Source of the DNA: Clostridia bacterium
GTDB taxonomy: Bacteria > Bacillota > Clostridia > Lachnospirales > Lachnospiraceae
Reading direction: 5' to 3'
Assembly (NCBI GenBank): GCA_009929525.1
Contig: SAAH01000032.1
Coordinates: 1-35,648, forward strand
Length of the DNA stretch: 35,648 nucleotides
Every line of letters starts with the position of its first letter. Position 1 is the stretch's first letter. The position numbers and the translations under genes were made by a program. Below the pieces are notes generated by a model. The model was not told where the DNA came from and did no database searches. It saw only the letters and a list, made by a program, of their open reading frames with translations. Positions 7,601 through 16,001 of this stretch are shown one piece after another.

Positions 7601-9156
7601 TATGCCACACCAAAGTGATTGTCAAACTTCCAGACGATTTCAATGTGTTCGCCGTCAGTGACATTCACTCTTTCGATAGCGTCGTACATGATTGCTTTCA
7701 GATCAGCGTCCGTCATTGCACTTGTCTGCCGGACAACAGCTCTGTCTTTATCTGCTTGGGCTTTCACTTCCAGATATTCTTCGTAGTCTATCTCTGCCTG
7801 ACTGATTTTCGCTTTCAATTCTTCATGTCTTGCTTCTCGTTCTCCTCGAAGGGTGATAAAATCCTCTTTCGATATTCGCCCTTCTCGGTAATCCAGATAG
7901 CTTTGAATTTTCTGTGCATCACCGCTTTCCAGTTCCTCTGTGAGAGACTTAATATGCTGTCTGAGGACGGTTCCGTCTGATGTATGGGATTGTTGCTTCA
8001 CCTCTTTGGCTTTGACTTCTAATAACGAAATCTGAGCTTTCAGAGCTTCAAGAAGGACATCTTCAATATCCATCCTATCCCATCTTACTGATTTGCACGG
8101 TTCATTTTCTGACCAGTATGCGGTCATACAATAAAGGTGGTCATCGTTGCCATGCGTTCTTTGCAGTTTGCGTCCGCAGTGAGAACAATAAAATGGAGAC
8201 GCAACTTCTGGTGCCTTTTTTCGATACTTTCTTACTTTGCGAAGCATCGCATTGGCTGCTTCAAATTCTTCTTTTGTAACAATGGCTTCGTGGGCATTTT
8301 CGTGAACGTACCATTCGTCTTTCGGGACACGCCTTTGTGCCTTGTCCCGGATTTTTCTGCTTTCACGGGTATGATTTACCATACAGCCTGTGTATTTAAC
8401 ATTTTGCACCATGGAGATAATCCGCTGATGTGACCATACCGCCTTGGTGGTATTTCCGGTCTTGCGTGTAATCTTCTTATAGGAAAGCGGTGTTGGAATA
8501 CCTTCCGCATTAAGTTCCCTTGCCACCTGTGAGGTTGTTTTACCACTGATGACATCTTTGAAAATACGCTGAACAATCGGAGCCGTCACCGAATCAATGA
8601 CCATCTGATGTTTACGTTCCGGTAATACCTTGTAGCCATACAGACAGCAGCTGACATAACCACCGTCTTTCTGCTTCATGTTCATGGCTGTCTTCACTTT
8701 TTTAGAAAGGTCTTTGCTGTAATAATCGTAAATCAGATTCCTAAATGCAATATCCATGCCGGCGGTATTACCAATATAATCTTCACTGTCATAATGGTCA
8801 TTGATAGAAATGATACGAATACCCAGGAACGGGAAAATATGCTCCAGATAATCGCCCACCTCTAAATAATCTCGGCCAAAACGGGAAAGGTCTTTGACAA
8901 TCACAATGCTAATTTCACCGTCACGAATAAGGTCTATCATTCGCTGGAAGTCAGGTCGTTCAAAGTTTGTACCGGAAAATCCATCGTCGCAAAACTCCAT
9001 CTGAGGAAGTCCCGATAAGTATGGATTACCCGAAATATGCCGCTGAACAATCTGTCGCTGGGCCATAATACTGTTGCTGTCGTCCTTTGTCTTGTTCGTC
9101 CGCTTATCGACATCTTCCAGAGAAAGGCGAAGATAAACTGCAATGCACTTCTTCAT
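7600..9156 (-). CDS. Large serine recombinase 1 (with DUF4368 tail)
   Basis: This is a large serine recombinase of the TnpX/TndX kind, which cuts and rejoins DNA at attachment sites through a phosphoserine intermediate. The resolvase domain (residues 1-150) has the catalytic Ser12 in YLRLSLED and the conserved VKDLSRFGRDYLEVGDYLE. A recombinase domain (about 165-270) follows, then a zinc ribbon (FYCSHCGRKLQ...YCMTAYW...CKSVRWD, about 325-365), a long coiled coil, and a C-terminal DUF4368-type end (VNVTDGEHIEIVWKFDNHF). The open frame extends to 9252, but the ATG at 9156 has AAGGAGG eight bases upstream and removes an implausible leader. It begins two bases beyond the end of recombinase 2, so the two are translationally close. 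It looks intact, at 518 residues. Confidence 0.93.
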   Translation of the reverse strand: MKKCIAVYLRLSLEDVDKRTNKTKDDSNSIMAQRQIVQRHISGNPYLSGLPQMEFCDDGFSGTNFERPDFQRMIDLIRDGEISIVIVKDLSRFGRDYLEVGDYLEHIFPFLGIRIISINDHYDSEDYIGNTAGMDIAFRNLIYDYYSKDLSKKVKTAMNMKQKDGGYVSCCLYGYKVLPERKHQMVIDSVTAPIVQRIFKDVISGKTTSQVARELNAEGIPTPLSYKKITRKTGNTTKAVWSHQRIISMVQNVKYTGCMVNHTRESRKIRDKAQRRVPKDEWYVHENAHEAIVTKEEFEAANAMLRKVRKYRKKAPEVASPFYCSHCGRKLQRTHGNDDHLYCMTAYWSENEPCKSVRWDRMDIEDVLLEALKAQISLLEVKAKEVKQQSHTSDGTVLRQHIKSLTEELESGDAQKIQSYLDYREGRISKEDFITLRGEREARHEELKAKISQAEIDYEEYLEVKAQADKDRAVVRQTSAMTDADLKAIMYDAIERVNVTDGEHIEIVWKFDNHFGVA

Positions 9157-9157
9157 A

Positions 9158-10864
9158 CTACGCAACCTCCTTTCTGAGCGTTTCGACTGTTTCCATAATA
9201 GCTTTGAACTCGTCCATATAATTAAAGGTAATGTCCAGAGAACTGTCCTCATTCATCTTCATGGAAGCAATCATTGTATCCACCATATCCTCAGACACTT
9301 CTTTGGCGTTCATGTACTTCTTAACCAATGCCGCCCATTGCTTTTCACCACGAATCTGCTTGTCATTTTCTTTTTTCGCACTCATTTTTTCTTCCAGCTG
9401 TATTTCTAAGCGAGTGATTTCTTCAAGCAGTACCTCTCGTGTCTGTGCATAATCCTCTTGAGAAAGAAGTCCTTCCCGGAGATCGAGATACAGACTGCTG
9501 AACACGCTTTTCTTCTGGTCGAGCTTCGCTTTGAGTGCTTTTGCTTCACTTGCTTGTCCTGACTGCCTAATAATTGTCTGTTCTGTAGTCAACAGTTGAT
9601 GCAATGCCTTTTGCATATCCACAAACACGGCAAGCTGTGTCTTTATCGTCGTAAGAACCACTTCGTCCAGGTCTGCTTTTCGCATTCTTTTGGGATTGCA
9701 GGCTTTCTCTCCATGTTCTGCGTAAGTGGGGCACTTAAAGGTGAAATACACCTTAGTCTTTTTGGTATTGAAAGAACGAATGAGTTTCATAATCGAGCCA
9801 CAGTCTGCACAAGTAAATTTCTTACCATAGATATTCTTTTCCTTTGGCAAGTGGTCATATTTACCGCTATTTGCCTTTGTTTGTTGGGCTGTGGCATTGT
9901 TGATTTGCTGAACCTTATCAAACAGTTCCTGCTCAATAATTGGCTCATGTGTGTTTCGCACCATAATCCAGTCCTGTTCATCCGCTATCGTTGTAGGGAT
10001 ACCAGCATATAAACTTTGGGCACATTTCCTCTGTGCCAAGTGTCCAAGATATGTGATGTCTTTCAAAATTTCCGTAACCATGTGTTTGTTCCATAAGATA
10101 ATGCGGTTTTTTTGATTATTGTTGGTAACGATACCTCGGTTCGCTTTGTATTGGCTGGGGGAAGGCACTTCCATTGCATTGAGTTTTTTGTTGATGCCCA
10201 TATAGCTAATGCCTTCGCTTCGCCACTGATAAATCATTCTTACAACAGGTGCAGTCTCCGGATTGATAATCAACTTGTTCTTGTTGTCCGGTGCCTTGCT
10301 ATATCCATACTTTTCCCAATTACCGATATACTCGCCATTCTCCATCTTGTTTCGCAGCGTAGTTGATACCTTGCGTGAAATGTCTTTGGCATAGTAATCA
10401 TTGATAATGTTGGATAAGGATACAGAAATTTGTCCGTTGGCTTCAACGGTTTCTGTGTCAAAGCTATCGTTGACTGCAATGAAGCGGATGCCGAAGAATG
10501 GGCATATCTTTTCCAGAAATTCGCCGGTTTCAATATAGTTTCTACCAAGTCGAGACAAATCCTTTACGATGATGCAGTTTATATCACCATTTCGCACATC
10601 TTCCATCAAGTGCTGCCATTCCGGTCGGTTGAAATCTGTTCCAGTATATCCATTGTCAGCATAAGAGCGTACCAGTTGAAGATAGGGGCGAGTGCCGATG
10701 TATTCCTTCAAAAAAGTAATCTGGTTCTCAATGGAGTCTGAATCGCTTAAATTATCCTCACGAGAAAGGCGAACATAAATCGCTGTTCTAAATAGTTGAA
10801 TGTTTTGCTCCTGCGGAGTCGCCTGTTCCGCAGCCTGTTGGCGTCGGTTTGCTGTTCTTGCCAT
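9158..10864 (-). CDS. Large serine recombinase 2
   Basis: This second recombinase of the tandem set has 568 residues. After a hydrophilic lead of about 25 residues comes the catalytic domain with Ser34 in YVRLSRED and IIVKDLSRLGRNYIETGEFLEKI. The recombinase domain contains YGYSKAPDNKNKLIINPETAPVVRMIY. The zinc ribbon (KFTCADCGSIMKL...FKCPTYAEHGEKACNPKRM) is followed by coiled coils up to the C-terminus. GGGAGGTGA lies just before the ATG, and the stop of recombinase 3 is directly adjacent, so the three genes form one operon. All catalytic residues I can identify are present, which argues that the element has kept selection on three recombinases rather than one. Confidence 0.93.
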   Translation of the reverse strand: MARTANRRQQAAEQATPQEQNIQLFRTAIYVRLSREDNLSDSDSIENQITFLKEYIGTRPYLQLVRSYADNGYTGTDFNRPEWQHLMEDVRNGDINCIIVKDLSRLGRNYIETGEFLEKICPFFGIRFIAVNDSFDTETVEANGQISVSLSNIINDYYAKDISRKVSTTLRNKMENGEYIGNWEKYGYSKAPDNKNKLIINPETAPVVRMIYQWRSEGISYMGINKKLNAMEVPSPSQYKANRGIVTNNNQKNRIILWNKHMVTEILKDITYLGHLAQRKCAQSLYAGIPTTIADEQDWIMVRNTHEPIIEQELFDKVQQINNATAQQTKANSGKYDHLPKEKNIYGKKFTCADCGSIMKLIRSFNTKKTKVYFTFKCPTYAEHGEKACNPKRMRKADLDEVVLTTIKTQLAVFVDMQKALHQLLTTEQTIIRQSGQASEAKALKAKLDQKKSVFSSLYLDLREGLLSQEDYAQTREVLLEEITRLEIQLEEKMSAKKENDKQIRGEKQWAALVKKYMNAKEVSEDMVDTMIASMKMNEDSSLDITFNYMDEFKAIMETVETLRKEVA

Positions 10865-12550
10865 TTAGCTCACCTCCCTTATAAAAGGAATGAACTTCTT
10901 GGCATTTTCTTTTTCCTGATATTCTTTGAGAAACTCAAGTATCGCCTGGAATTGGTCGGCGTTGTTCAAAACTACGCTAATTTCTTTGTTTTCTGCAATT
11001 TCAATTCGATCAATGAAGTTCACCACAACTCTGCGGTTCAACTCTTGAATGTTCTCATATTGCTTGAATTGAGCAAGCCAGCTCTGCTGCTCTGTAAGTC
11101 CTCCTTGCACTTGATTGCGGTTCCCATGAAGGGCGGCAATCGTTTCTTTGGCAGCTTTGATTTTTTTATCAAACTCAACCTTGAAGATGTTGTACTCCTC
11201 CAGGGTAATGATTTCAGTTTTGAAGTCCTCATAAATAGAAGCCTTCATTTGCTTGCTGTGAGCAATGATTTCTTCCTGTCGGTCAATTCGCTGCTCAATA
11301 CGCTCCAATTCCCGGCTTTCCCATGAGATACCATTCAATCGGCTTAAAGCCTGTTCCAAGTCTAATGCAAGTGCTACCTGGGACTGTATGACAGCCAGAA
11401 CAACATCATATACAGCCTGTTCTTTGATGCTATGGGTGCTGCAAACCTTTTTGTTCTGCTTATTTGCCGCACAAACAAAGTACACATACTCTTTGCCTTT
11501 GGAATGCGTTCTCTTTCGTGTCATAGAACCTTTACAGCTCTGACAAAAGATTTTACCAGAGAAAAGATGTACTGTGTCCTCTCCGGATGGGCTTCTGGTA
11601 TCATCAAGCATCAACTGCTGTACCAAGTCAAAAGTCGCCGATGGAATAATTGCATCGTGAGCATTTTCAATTCGTGTCCAATCAGATGTATTCTTTGCCG
11701 ATCTGTTTTTGACCTTATAGTTCGGAGAGGTTGTTTTACCTTGTACCAGAGTTCCCGCATACATTTCATTTTTTAGAATACGATAAACCGCTTTCGCACT
11801 CCAATCAGACTGAAGGTGTTTTCTGAATACAGTCTTGTAATTAGAGCCACAGATTCGTTTGTATTCGCATGGTGAAGGCACACCGTCCTGGTTCAGCTTT
11901 TCTGCGATTTGTGCCGGACTGGAGCCATCCAATTTCATGTGAAAAATGCTTTCCACAATCGGAGCAACTGCCTGGTCAATCAAAAGCTGATTTTTGTTTT
12001 CCTCGGAACGCTGATAACCATAAATCACATGATTTCCAACAAATTCACCATTTCTACGTTTAACATCCAAATTAGTGCGAACTTTGATGGAAATATCTCT
12101 GGCATAAGAATCGTTAATCAAGTTCTTAAAAGGGAGAATGATTTCATTTCCCGTCTCCTGTGCCATAGCAGAATCATAGTTGTCGTTTATGGCAATGAAG
12201 CGAACGCCCAATGCTGGAAAAATCTTCTCAACATATTTACCCATCATAATATACTCACGTCCAAAACGAGAAAGGTCTTTTACTATGATGCAGTTGATTT
12301 TACGCTGTTTGACCAGCTCAATCATTTCCATGAAACCAGGACGCTCAAAATTGGTTCCCGTGTAGCCATCGTCGCAGAACTCCTTACTAAATGAAATGTC
12401 AGGGTGCTGCTTCAGATATTCTTCCAGCAGTTTACGCTGGTTTGCAATACTGTTACTTTCTTTTTTCTCGCCTGTTGCAGCGAAGTCGCCATCTTCCTTC
12501 GATAACCTCAAGTAGATAGCGGCATTGTAAATCTTTTTTGTTTTTTGCAT
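10865..12550 (-). CDS. Large serine recombinase 3 (first gene of the operon)
   Basis: This 561-residue serine recombinase is the promoter-proximal one. The catalytic Ser17 lies in YLRLSKED, and IIVKDLSRFGREYIMMGKYVEKI follows. The zinc ribbon is KIFCQSCKGSMTR...YFVCAANKQNKKVCSTHSI, followed by coiled-coil segments. The frame is open to 12625, but the ATG at 12550 is preceded by AAGGAG at good spacing, and MQKTKKIYNAAIYLRLS matches the usual N-terminus. The three recombinases differ clearly from one another in sequence, so they are not recent duplicates. Which one, or which combination, acts on the spoVT site cannot be told from the sequence. Confidence 0.93.
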   Translation of the reverse strand: MQKTKKIYNAAIYLRLSKEDGDFAATGEKKESNSIANQRKLLEEYLKQHPDISFSKEFCDDGYTGTNFERPGFMEMIELVKQRKINCIIVKDLSRFGREYIMMGKYVEKIFPALGVRFIAINDNYDSAMAQETGNEIILPFKNLINDSYARDISIKVRTNLDVKRRNGEFVGNHVIYGYQRSEENKNQLLIDQAVAPIVESIFHMKLDGSSPAQIAEKLNQDGVPSPCEYKRICGSNYKTVFRKHLQSDWSAKAVYRILKNEMYAGTLVQGKTTSPNYKVKNRSAKNTSDWTRIENAHDAIIPSATFDLVQQLMLDDTRSPSGEDTVHLFSGKIFCQSCKGSMTRKRTHSKGKEYVYFVCAANKQNKKVCSTHSIKEQAVYDVVLAVIQSQVALALDLEQALSRLNGISWESRELERIEQRIDRQEEIIAHSKQMKASIYEDFKTEIITLEEYNIFKVEFDKKIKAAKETIAALHGNRNQVQGGLTEQQSWLAQFKQYENIQELNRRVVVNFIDRIEIAENKEISVVLNNADQFQAILEFLKEYQEKENAKKFIPFIREVS

Positions 12551-12570
12551 AATACGCCACTCCTTGTTTA

Positions 12571-12592
12571 GTTTTCGTGTTAAGCCGAAAAC
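12571..12592 (-). repeat. Hairpin in the recombinase leader
   Basis: gttttcg (12571-12577) and cgaaaac (12586-12592) form a perfect 7-bp inverted repeat with an 8-base loop just upstream of the AAGGAG of recombinase 3, where it could affect translation. Confidence 0.55.
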
Positions 12593-12658
12593 AAACTGGA
12601 GTTTCGCTGATTTTGTCCACAACAATCATATCATGGTGCCCAGCTCAAATCCAGTTTG
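12592..12658 (-). promoter_or_regulatory. Putative regulated promoter of the recombinase operon
   Basis: A perfect 9-bp inverted repeat (caaactgga 12592-12600, tccagtttg 12650-12658) brackets a candidate -10 TATGAT (complement of 12625-12630). The best -35 at 17-bp spacing is the weak TGGATT, which overlaps one arm. A weak -35 overlapped by an operator-like arm is the layout of a controlled promoter. The interval also contains a 17-base sequence repeated near the element's right end. Confidence 0.45.
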
Positions 12659-12701
12659 TCATCGTGAAAGATACGGCCAATTTCTACCAATCGAATTTAC
12701 A

Positions 12702-12929
12702 TTACATAGAAGCAATCATATTGATGAAATTATCGGTTATTGTGTTCTGCGTATTTGCAAACGACACCTTAACAACTGTGCCGCCTACCATAAACCGGTA
12801 TGGGTTTTTTATCTGTTCTACAAAGGACTTGATTCTTTCCTCTGTCGGGAGTGAACGGTCAATCTTTACATCTCGGATGTCTACCAGCTGTTCGTCGGTT
12901 TCCAAATCCATTTCCTTACCTCTTGCCAT
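12702..12929 (-). CDS. TnpW-like transposon-encoded small protein
   Basis: This 75-residue protein ends in PYRFMVGGTVVKVSFANT...TDNFINMIAS, which resembles the core of the TnpW family (first named in the Tn4451 group), small proteins commonly found beside large serine recombinases. No enzymatic role is established that I know of. An accessory function in recombination is possible. The frame is open from a TTG at 12935, but GGTGGTGA favours the ATG at 12929. It lies directly upstream of the recombinase operon promoter region. Confidence 0.65.
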   Translation of the reverse strand: MARGKEMDLETDEQLVDIRDVKIDRSLPTEERIKSFVEQIKNPYRFMVGGTVVKVSFANTQNTITDNFINMIASM

Positions 12930-13000
12930 TTGCAATCACCACCTTTTCTGTTTTTATTCTTGCCAATTATTCCCTCAACTATTCATCGAAGTTTTCATCA

Positions 13001-13041
13001 GCAAAAGGATAGGCAGAGCCATCTTGTGATGGTTCTGCCCA
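13001..13041 (-). terminator. Hairpin terminator after mazF
   Basis: ggcagagccatc (13012-13023) and gatggttctgcc (13028-13039) form a perfect 12-bp stem with a 4-base loop. The minus-strand tail CCTATCCTTTTGC is only moderately U-rich. It begins seven bases after the mazF stop. Confidence 0.65.
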
Positions 13042-13047
13042 TAGTTT

Positions 13048-13422
13048 TTACTGACGAGGATAGATATTCAGTGCCAGACTGAGGAGCAATGCGGTGTTGA
13101 TTCCAAGCATTTCTTTATGGGTCACTTTGCCCATGTAACGCTCGATGCGTTGCTTATCAACGGTTCTGATTTGCTCCAGCACAACAACCGACGGCATCTT
13201 CAATGCCGGATTGCGTCTGATAAGATAGTGGGTAGGCTGGTTTCTTTTCTTCCAGGTGCGTGTCGTAATCGAAGCCACAATCAATGTCGGAGAATAGTAA
13301 TTTCCGATATTGTTCTGGATAACAATGACAGGTCTAACCCCACCTTGCTCGCTACCACACACTGGTGAAAGATTGGCCATGTATATATCGCCACGGCGAT
13401 ACACCCAATCTGCTTTCATCAT
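13048..13422 (-). CDS. MazF/PemK family endoribonuclease toxin
   Basis: This is a type II toxin of the MazF/PemK fold, a sequence-specific mRNA interferase. Family hallmarks are the N-terminal RRGDIYMANLSPVCGSEQGGVRPVIVIQN, the catalytic-strand VASITTR, and VVLEQIRTVDKQRI near the end. Length (124 residues) is typical. AGGAGG lies before the ATG. No MazE-like antitoxin is recognisable on either side, so the gene is an orphan or its partner is one of the unassigned small proteins. In an element of this sort it could help maintenance, or it may act as an RNase in control of the element. Confidence 0.88.
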   Translation of the reverse strand: MMKADWVYRRGDIYMANLSPVCGSEQGGVRPVIVIQNNIGNYYSPTLIVASITTRTWKKRNQPTHYLIRRNPALKMPSVVVLEQIRTVDKQRIERYMGKVTHKEMLGINTALLLSLALNIYPRQ

Positions 13423-13985
13423 CTGTGAATCCTCCTCGGTTCAATTATGTAGGAAGGACTGGCATTCAAATGAACACCAGTCCTTCCAATGTTTACAATG
13501 TCGTTTCCACATTTGTTCTCAACTCCCCCGGAAACATCGGGAAATCATCAAGTGGCTGGCAGTTACCAGCTCCATAGGAATCTAACCTCCCCGTGGTTCT
13601 CACCGGGCTGCTCCCATTGCGTGATCCTCAAAAGAGGGCTGTGGCTGAGCAGAAGTATCATTATCCCCGTTGTTGTCCTCGCCTTGTCAGGTACTACCCA
13701 ACATTGACAGCCAGTATCGTTCGCTCTTACATTCTATAAGAAGAAACAGCTCACGGCATTTCATTTCAAAAACGGTTGCCGCTGTATCATCACAGAAAAT
13801 AGATCATGGCGTACTGCTGAAGTGGCTTGATGCTTTCGCAACACAACAGGAATGTGCTTGATGAATGACTATTCGGTTTTCAAGGAACAAGCAACTCTGT
13901 TTAAGTGTTGCAAGCTAATTGTACCGTTTTATCACTCATCTTTTTATGACCCAACCAGAAGGGTTTCCCTCCAATTTAGAGGGGT
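13423..13985. other. Non-coding stretch between mazF and the HTH gene
   Basis: No convincing gene is visible in these 563 bases. Nearest mazF is a perfect 11-bp inverted repeat (ggaaggactgg 13452-13462, ccagtccttcc 13477-13487), probably in the mazF leader. In one minus-strand frame, 13490-13850 gives protein-like sequence (for example GDNDTSAQPQPSFEDHAMG) broken by several stop codons, suggesting a decayed reading frame. A short ccctc/gaggg hairpin lies just after the stop of the next gene (13971-13984). Confidence 0.5.
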
Positions 13986-14273
13986 TCACAGCATTCGCTC
14001 CAATTCCGATAAATGAGCCATCATAGTCCGTATCTGTTTCTTGATATTGTCCGTCTGGGTTTCTCTGCCAAGCAATACATAATCAAGAGACACGCTAAAG
14101 TACATCGTTATTTCTATCAACAGGTCAATCGAAATACGAGAATATCCTGTCTCGATCTTCCCCAAGGTGCTGACACCGATATTTAGATGTGCAGCAAGTT
14201 TCTCTTGCGTTAAATTTCTTTCTTTTCTAAGTGTCTGTATTCTTTTTCCACTTTCCTTTGTATCGTAATACAT
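13986..14273 (-). CDS. Xre-family HTH transcriptional regulator
   Basis: This 95-residue protein has one Xre/Cro HTH domain (residues 10-66). The helices read IQTLRKERNLTQEKLAAHLNIGVSTLGKIETGYSRISIDLLIEITMYFSVSLDYVLLG, with the recognition helix in STLGKIE. A short amphipathic tail may mediate dimerisation. GGAGG precedes the ATG. Its position behind a strong terminator suggests separate transcription. It is a candidate repressor controlling recombination functions of the element; this is inference. Confidence 0.88.
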   Translation of the reverse strand: MYYDTKESGKRIQTLRKERNLTQEKLAAHLNIGVSTLGKIETGYSRISIDLLIEITMYFSVSLDYVLLGRETQTDNIKKQIRTMMAHLSELERML

Positions 14274-14361
14274 TTATGTTTTCCTCCGTTTTCTTGAAAT
14301 CTGAAATGTCAAATGTTCAAGAACTCCCGGAGGAGAACGGCACCTGGGGATTGCTCCAGGC

Positions 14362-14411
14362 ATAAAAAAAGCGTCCCTGATCTTGCAGCTCAGTGCAAAA
14401 CCAGAAACGCA
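14362..14411 (-). terminator. Terminator upstream of the HTH gene
   Basis: The stem pairs gcgtccctgatcttgca (14371-14387) with tgcaaaaccagaaacgc (14394-14410), with a few mismatches. The minus-strand tail is seven Ts followed by ATGCC, the same tail as two other terminators of the element (17205 and 20703). Confidence 0.8.
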
Positions 14412-14432
14412 GTTGCGTTGTCCTATACTCAA

Positions 14433-14509
14433 ATAATACCCCCACCAAATATGGTTTCTTGGGCAAAAATTGCTTTTGCTTGAAAACCATACCCGACGGG
14501 GGTGTTATG
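14433..14509. repeat. Long imperfect palindrome
   Basis: Nested arms face each other across about 75 bp: taataccccc with gggggtgtta on the outside (one mismatch), atggtttc with gaaaaccat inside, and gcaaaa with ttttgc at the centre. The structure could extrude as a cruciform or form a stable hairpin. It is too far from a U-run to be a simple terminator. Confidence 0.65.
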
Positions 14510-14615
14510 AAAGGTTCTATGGAAGTTTTTATTAGTTTCTGTCAGTGTTACGAAAGTGTTATGAGCAAATTCGAGTTTTTACTAGTCATTTGGTGGTGCT
14601 ATGAAAGTGTTATGA
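14502..14615. repeat. Three imperfect direct repeats
   Basis: GTGTTATGAAAGGTTCTATGG (from 14502), GTGTTACGAAAGTGTTATGA (14545-14564) and GTGCTATGAAAGTGTTATGA (14596-14615) recur at 43- and 51-bp steps. Between them agtttttattag and agtttttactag also repeat. Confidence 0.65.
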
Positions 14616-15977
14616 ACACAACAGCTCATGTCCCGGTTCGGAACGCAGCCTACTTGTTAATGTGGAAAATTCCTCTGAAAGCAAGTTGCATTCTGCCATT
14701 TTCATTTCACTGCGGGCCATTTCTGAATGTCCCTGCTTGCTCATTGAGCGTATCAACCAATAGTGAATATCTGCGTTGCGTGGAACAATCTCAAGAGCCT
14801 TTGCCGCATACCTGTGAATATGATGATAGCGTTTTTCTTCCCACAGGATTTTCATCAGTTCATTGACAACACCGATATAGCGATGCTGATAGTTTGCGGC
14901 GGTGCCCAGCAGCCAATGCTCAGAGCTTGCGGATTGAAGGACGTCGCCCTTATACAAATCCACTATTTTCTTCAAAATTTCCGTCTTATCCTCATTCGAG
15001 CCAATAGTAAGTGCCATATTTCGCTTGTCATCAAATAACCGTAAATCGGTGATGATGTTGAGTTTGGGATTGAGCCGGTACCCATTAGGGGTGGATTCTA
15101 TTAAACGATAATCCGATATAAGAGAAAATGCCTGCTGCAAGCGATAGATTAGTCCCTTCATATTGCTGCCTGGGACATCGGCTTCTTCTTCGGGCCAGAT
15201 GGCATCTACTATTTCTCTTGGTGAAACAGCAGCTTTCCGGATCAGTAATAAATACGTCAGTACCCGTGCAATCTTCGGTGATTTGAGTTCGCTTTCTGTT
15301 ATTATTCCTCTGGATGTTGTGATTTTCATTTCCCCAAACAGGGAGATATATACATCTGAATCGCTTGATATTCGAGGTGATGCCAGGGAATGCTTTGTCA
15401 TTTCCACAAGGCGATGCTCATTGAAAGCATTCACAATCGCATAATTGAGCAAACGAAGCAAGCCGGTTTGGTTATTATACTTGCTCACATTTTTCAGCAC
15501 CAGAAAGCCGGTAACGTGCATCCAAAAAGGAACTGCCAGAATTGATTTCACACCCAGCTTTTGATATGACTTGTATTCATCTGGATGGCTCTCTTTTATT
15601 GCTTCCACATCTTCTATTATCATCGGTTCATGGTTCTTCATGAGATTCAGCCACCGCCCATAATGGTCGGTTAGTTCCCATTCATTGCTTTGCTTTGTTA
15701 CCATAGCACAGTCTTTTTGGTCATACCACCAGTATGTATTCCAGACACCCAGCTCCGTATCAGCGGTGATAAAGGCACACATCTCTGCATCATAAAACTC
15801 TGTGATTGCTTTCATACTGGTGAAAGCAACCTCCTGGGGTGTTTTACAACAGGACAGTCTTTTTTGCAAATCATTCAGGCAGCGTTCCATATCAATCGCA
15901 TACCGAATATAGTCTCTTGTATTCCCGATGTCTATTCCTTGGAAGTCTATTTCTCTCTGTAATTCATTTTTCTTCAT
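14610..15977 (-). CDS. GAF/winged-helix/BTAD transcriptional regulator (SARP-like)
   Basis: This 455-residue regulator has three parts. Residues about 25-190 resemble a GAF sensor domain (PQEVAFTSMKAITEFYDAEMCAFI ... GVKSILAVPFW). Residues about 210-310 form an OmpR-type winged helix (DVYISLFGEMKITTSRG ... SPKIARVLTYLLLIRKAAVSPREIVDAIWP). The C-terminal part (about 320-445) looks like a BTAD helical domain (VDLYKGDVLQSASSEHWLL). This combination resembles SARP/BTAD regulators, which usually activate neighbouring genes after sensing a ligand. The ATG has AGGAG seven bases upstream. It probably controls functions of the element, but the signal and targets are unknown. Confidence 0.8.
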   Translation of the reverse strand: MKKNELQREIDFQGIDIGNTRDYIRYAIDMERCLNDLQKRLSCCKTPQEVAFTSMKAITEFYDAEMCAFITADTELGVWNTYWWYDQKDCAMVTKQSNEWELTDHYGRWLNLMKNHEPMIIEDVEAIKESHPDEYKSYQKLGVKSILAVPFWMHVTGFLVLKNVSKYNNQTGLLRLLNYAIVNAFNEHRLVEMTKHSLASPRISSDSDVYISLFGEMKITTSRGIITESELKSPKIARVLTYLLLIRKAAVSPREIVDAIWPEEEADVPGSNMKGLIYRLQQAFSLISDYRLIESTPNGYRLNPKLNIITDLRLFDDKRNMALTIGSNEDKTEILKKIVDLYKGDVLQSASSEHWLLGTAANYQHRYIGVVNELMKILWEEKRYHHIHRYAAKALEIVPRNADIHYWLIRSMSKQGHSEMARSEMKMAECNLLSEEFSTLTSRLRSEPGHELLCS

Positions 15978-16001
15978 TTAGTCTCCTATTCCATTTGGAC
16001 A

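Larger units (their letters stand above)
14274..14609. other. Intergenic region with terminator, palindrome and repeats
   Basis: These 336 bases lie between two minus-strand genes. From low to high coordinate they hold a terminator (14362-14411), a long imperfect palindrome (14433-14509), and repeated motifs (14502-14615) that run into the stop of the next gene. A plus-strand frame passes through the repeats but shows no ribosome site or family resemblance. Confidence 0.6.

Noticed and set aside
14393-14866. Plus-strand frame of 157 codons with a repeated CYESVM motif
   Set aside because: The repeat in the protein simply follows the DNA direct repeats, the second half is antisense to the GAF/BTAD gene, and no ribosome site is present.
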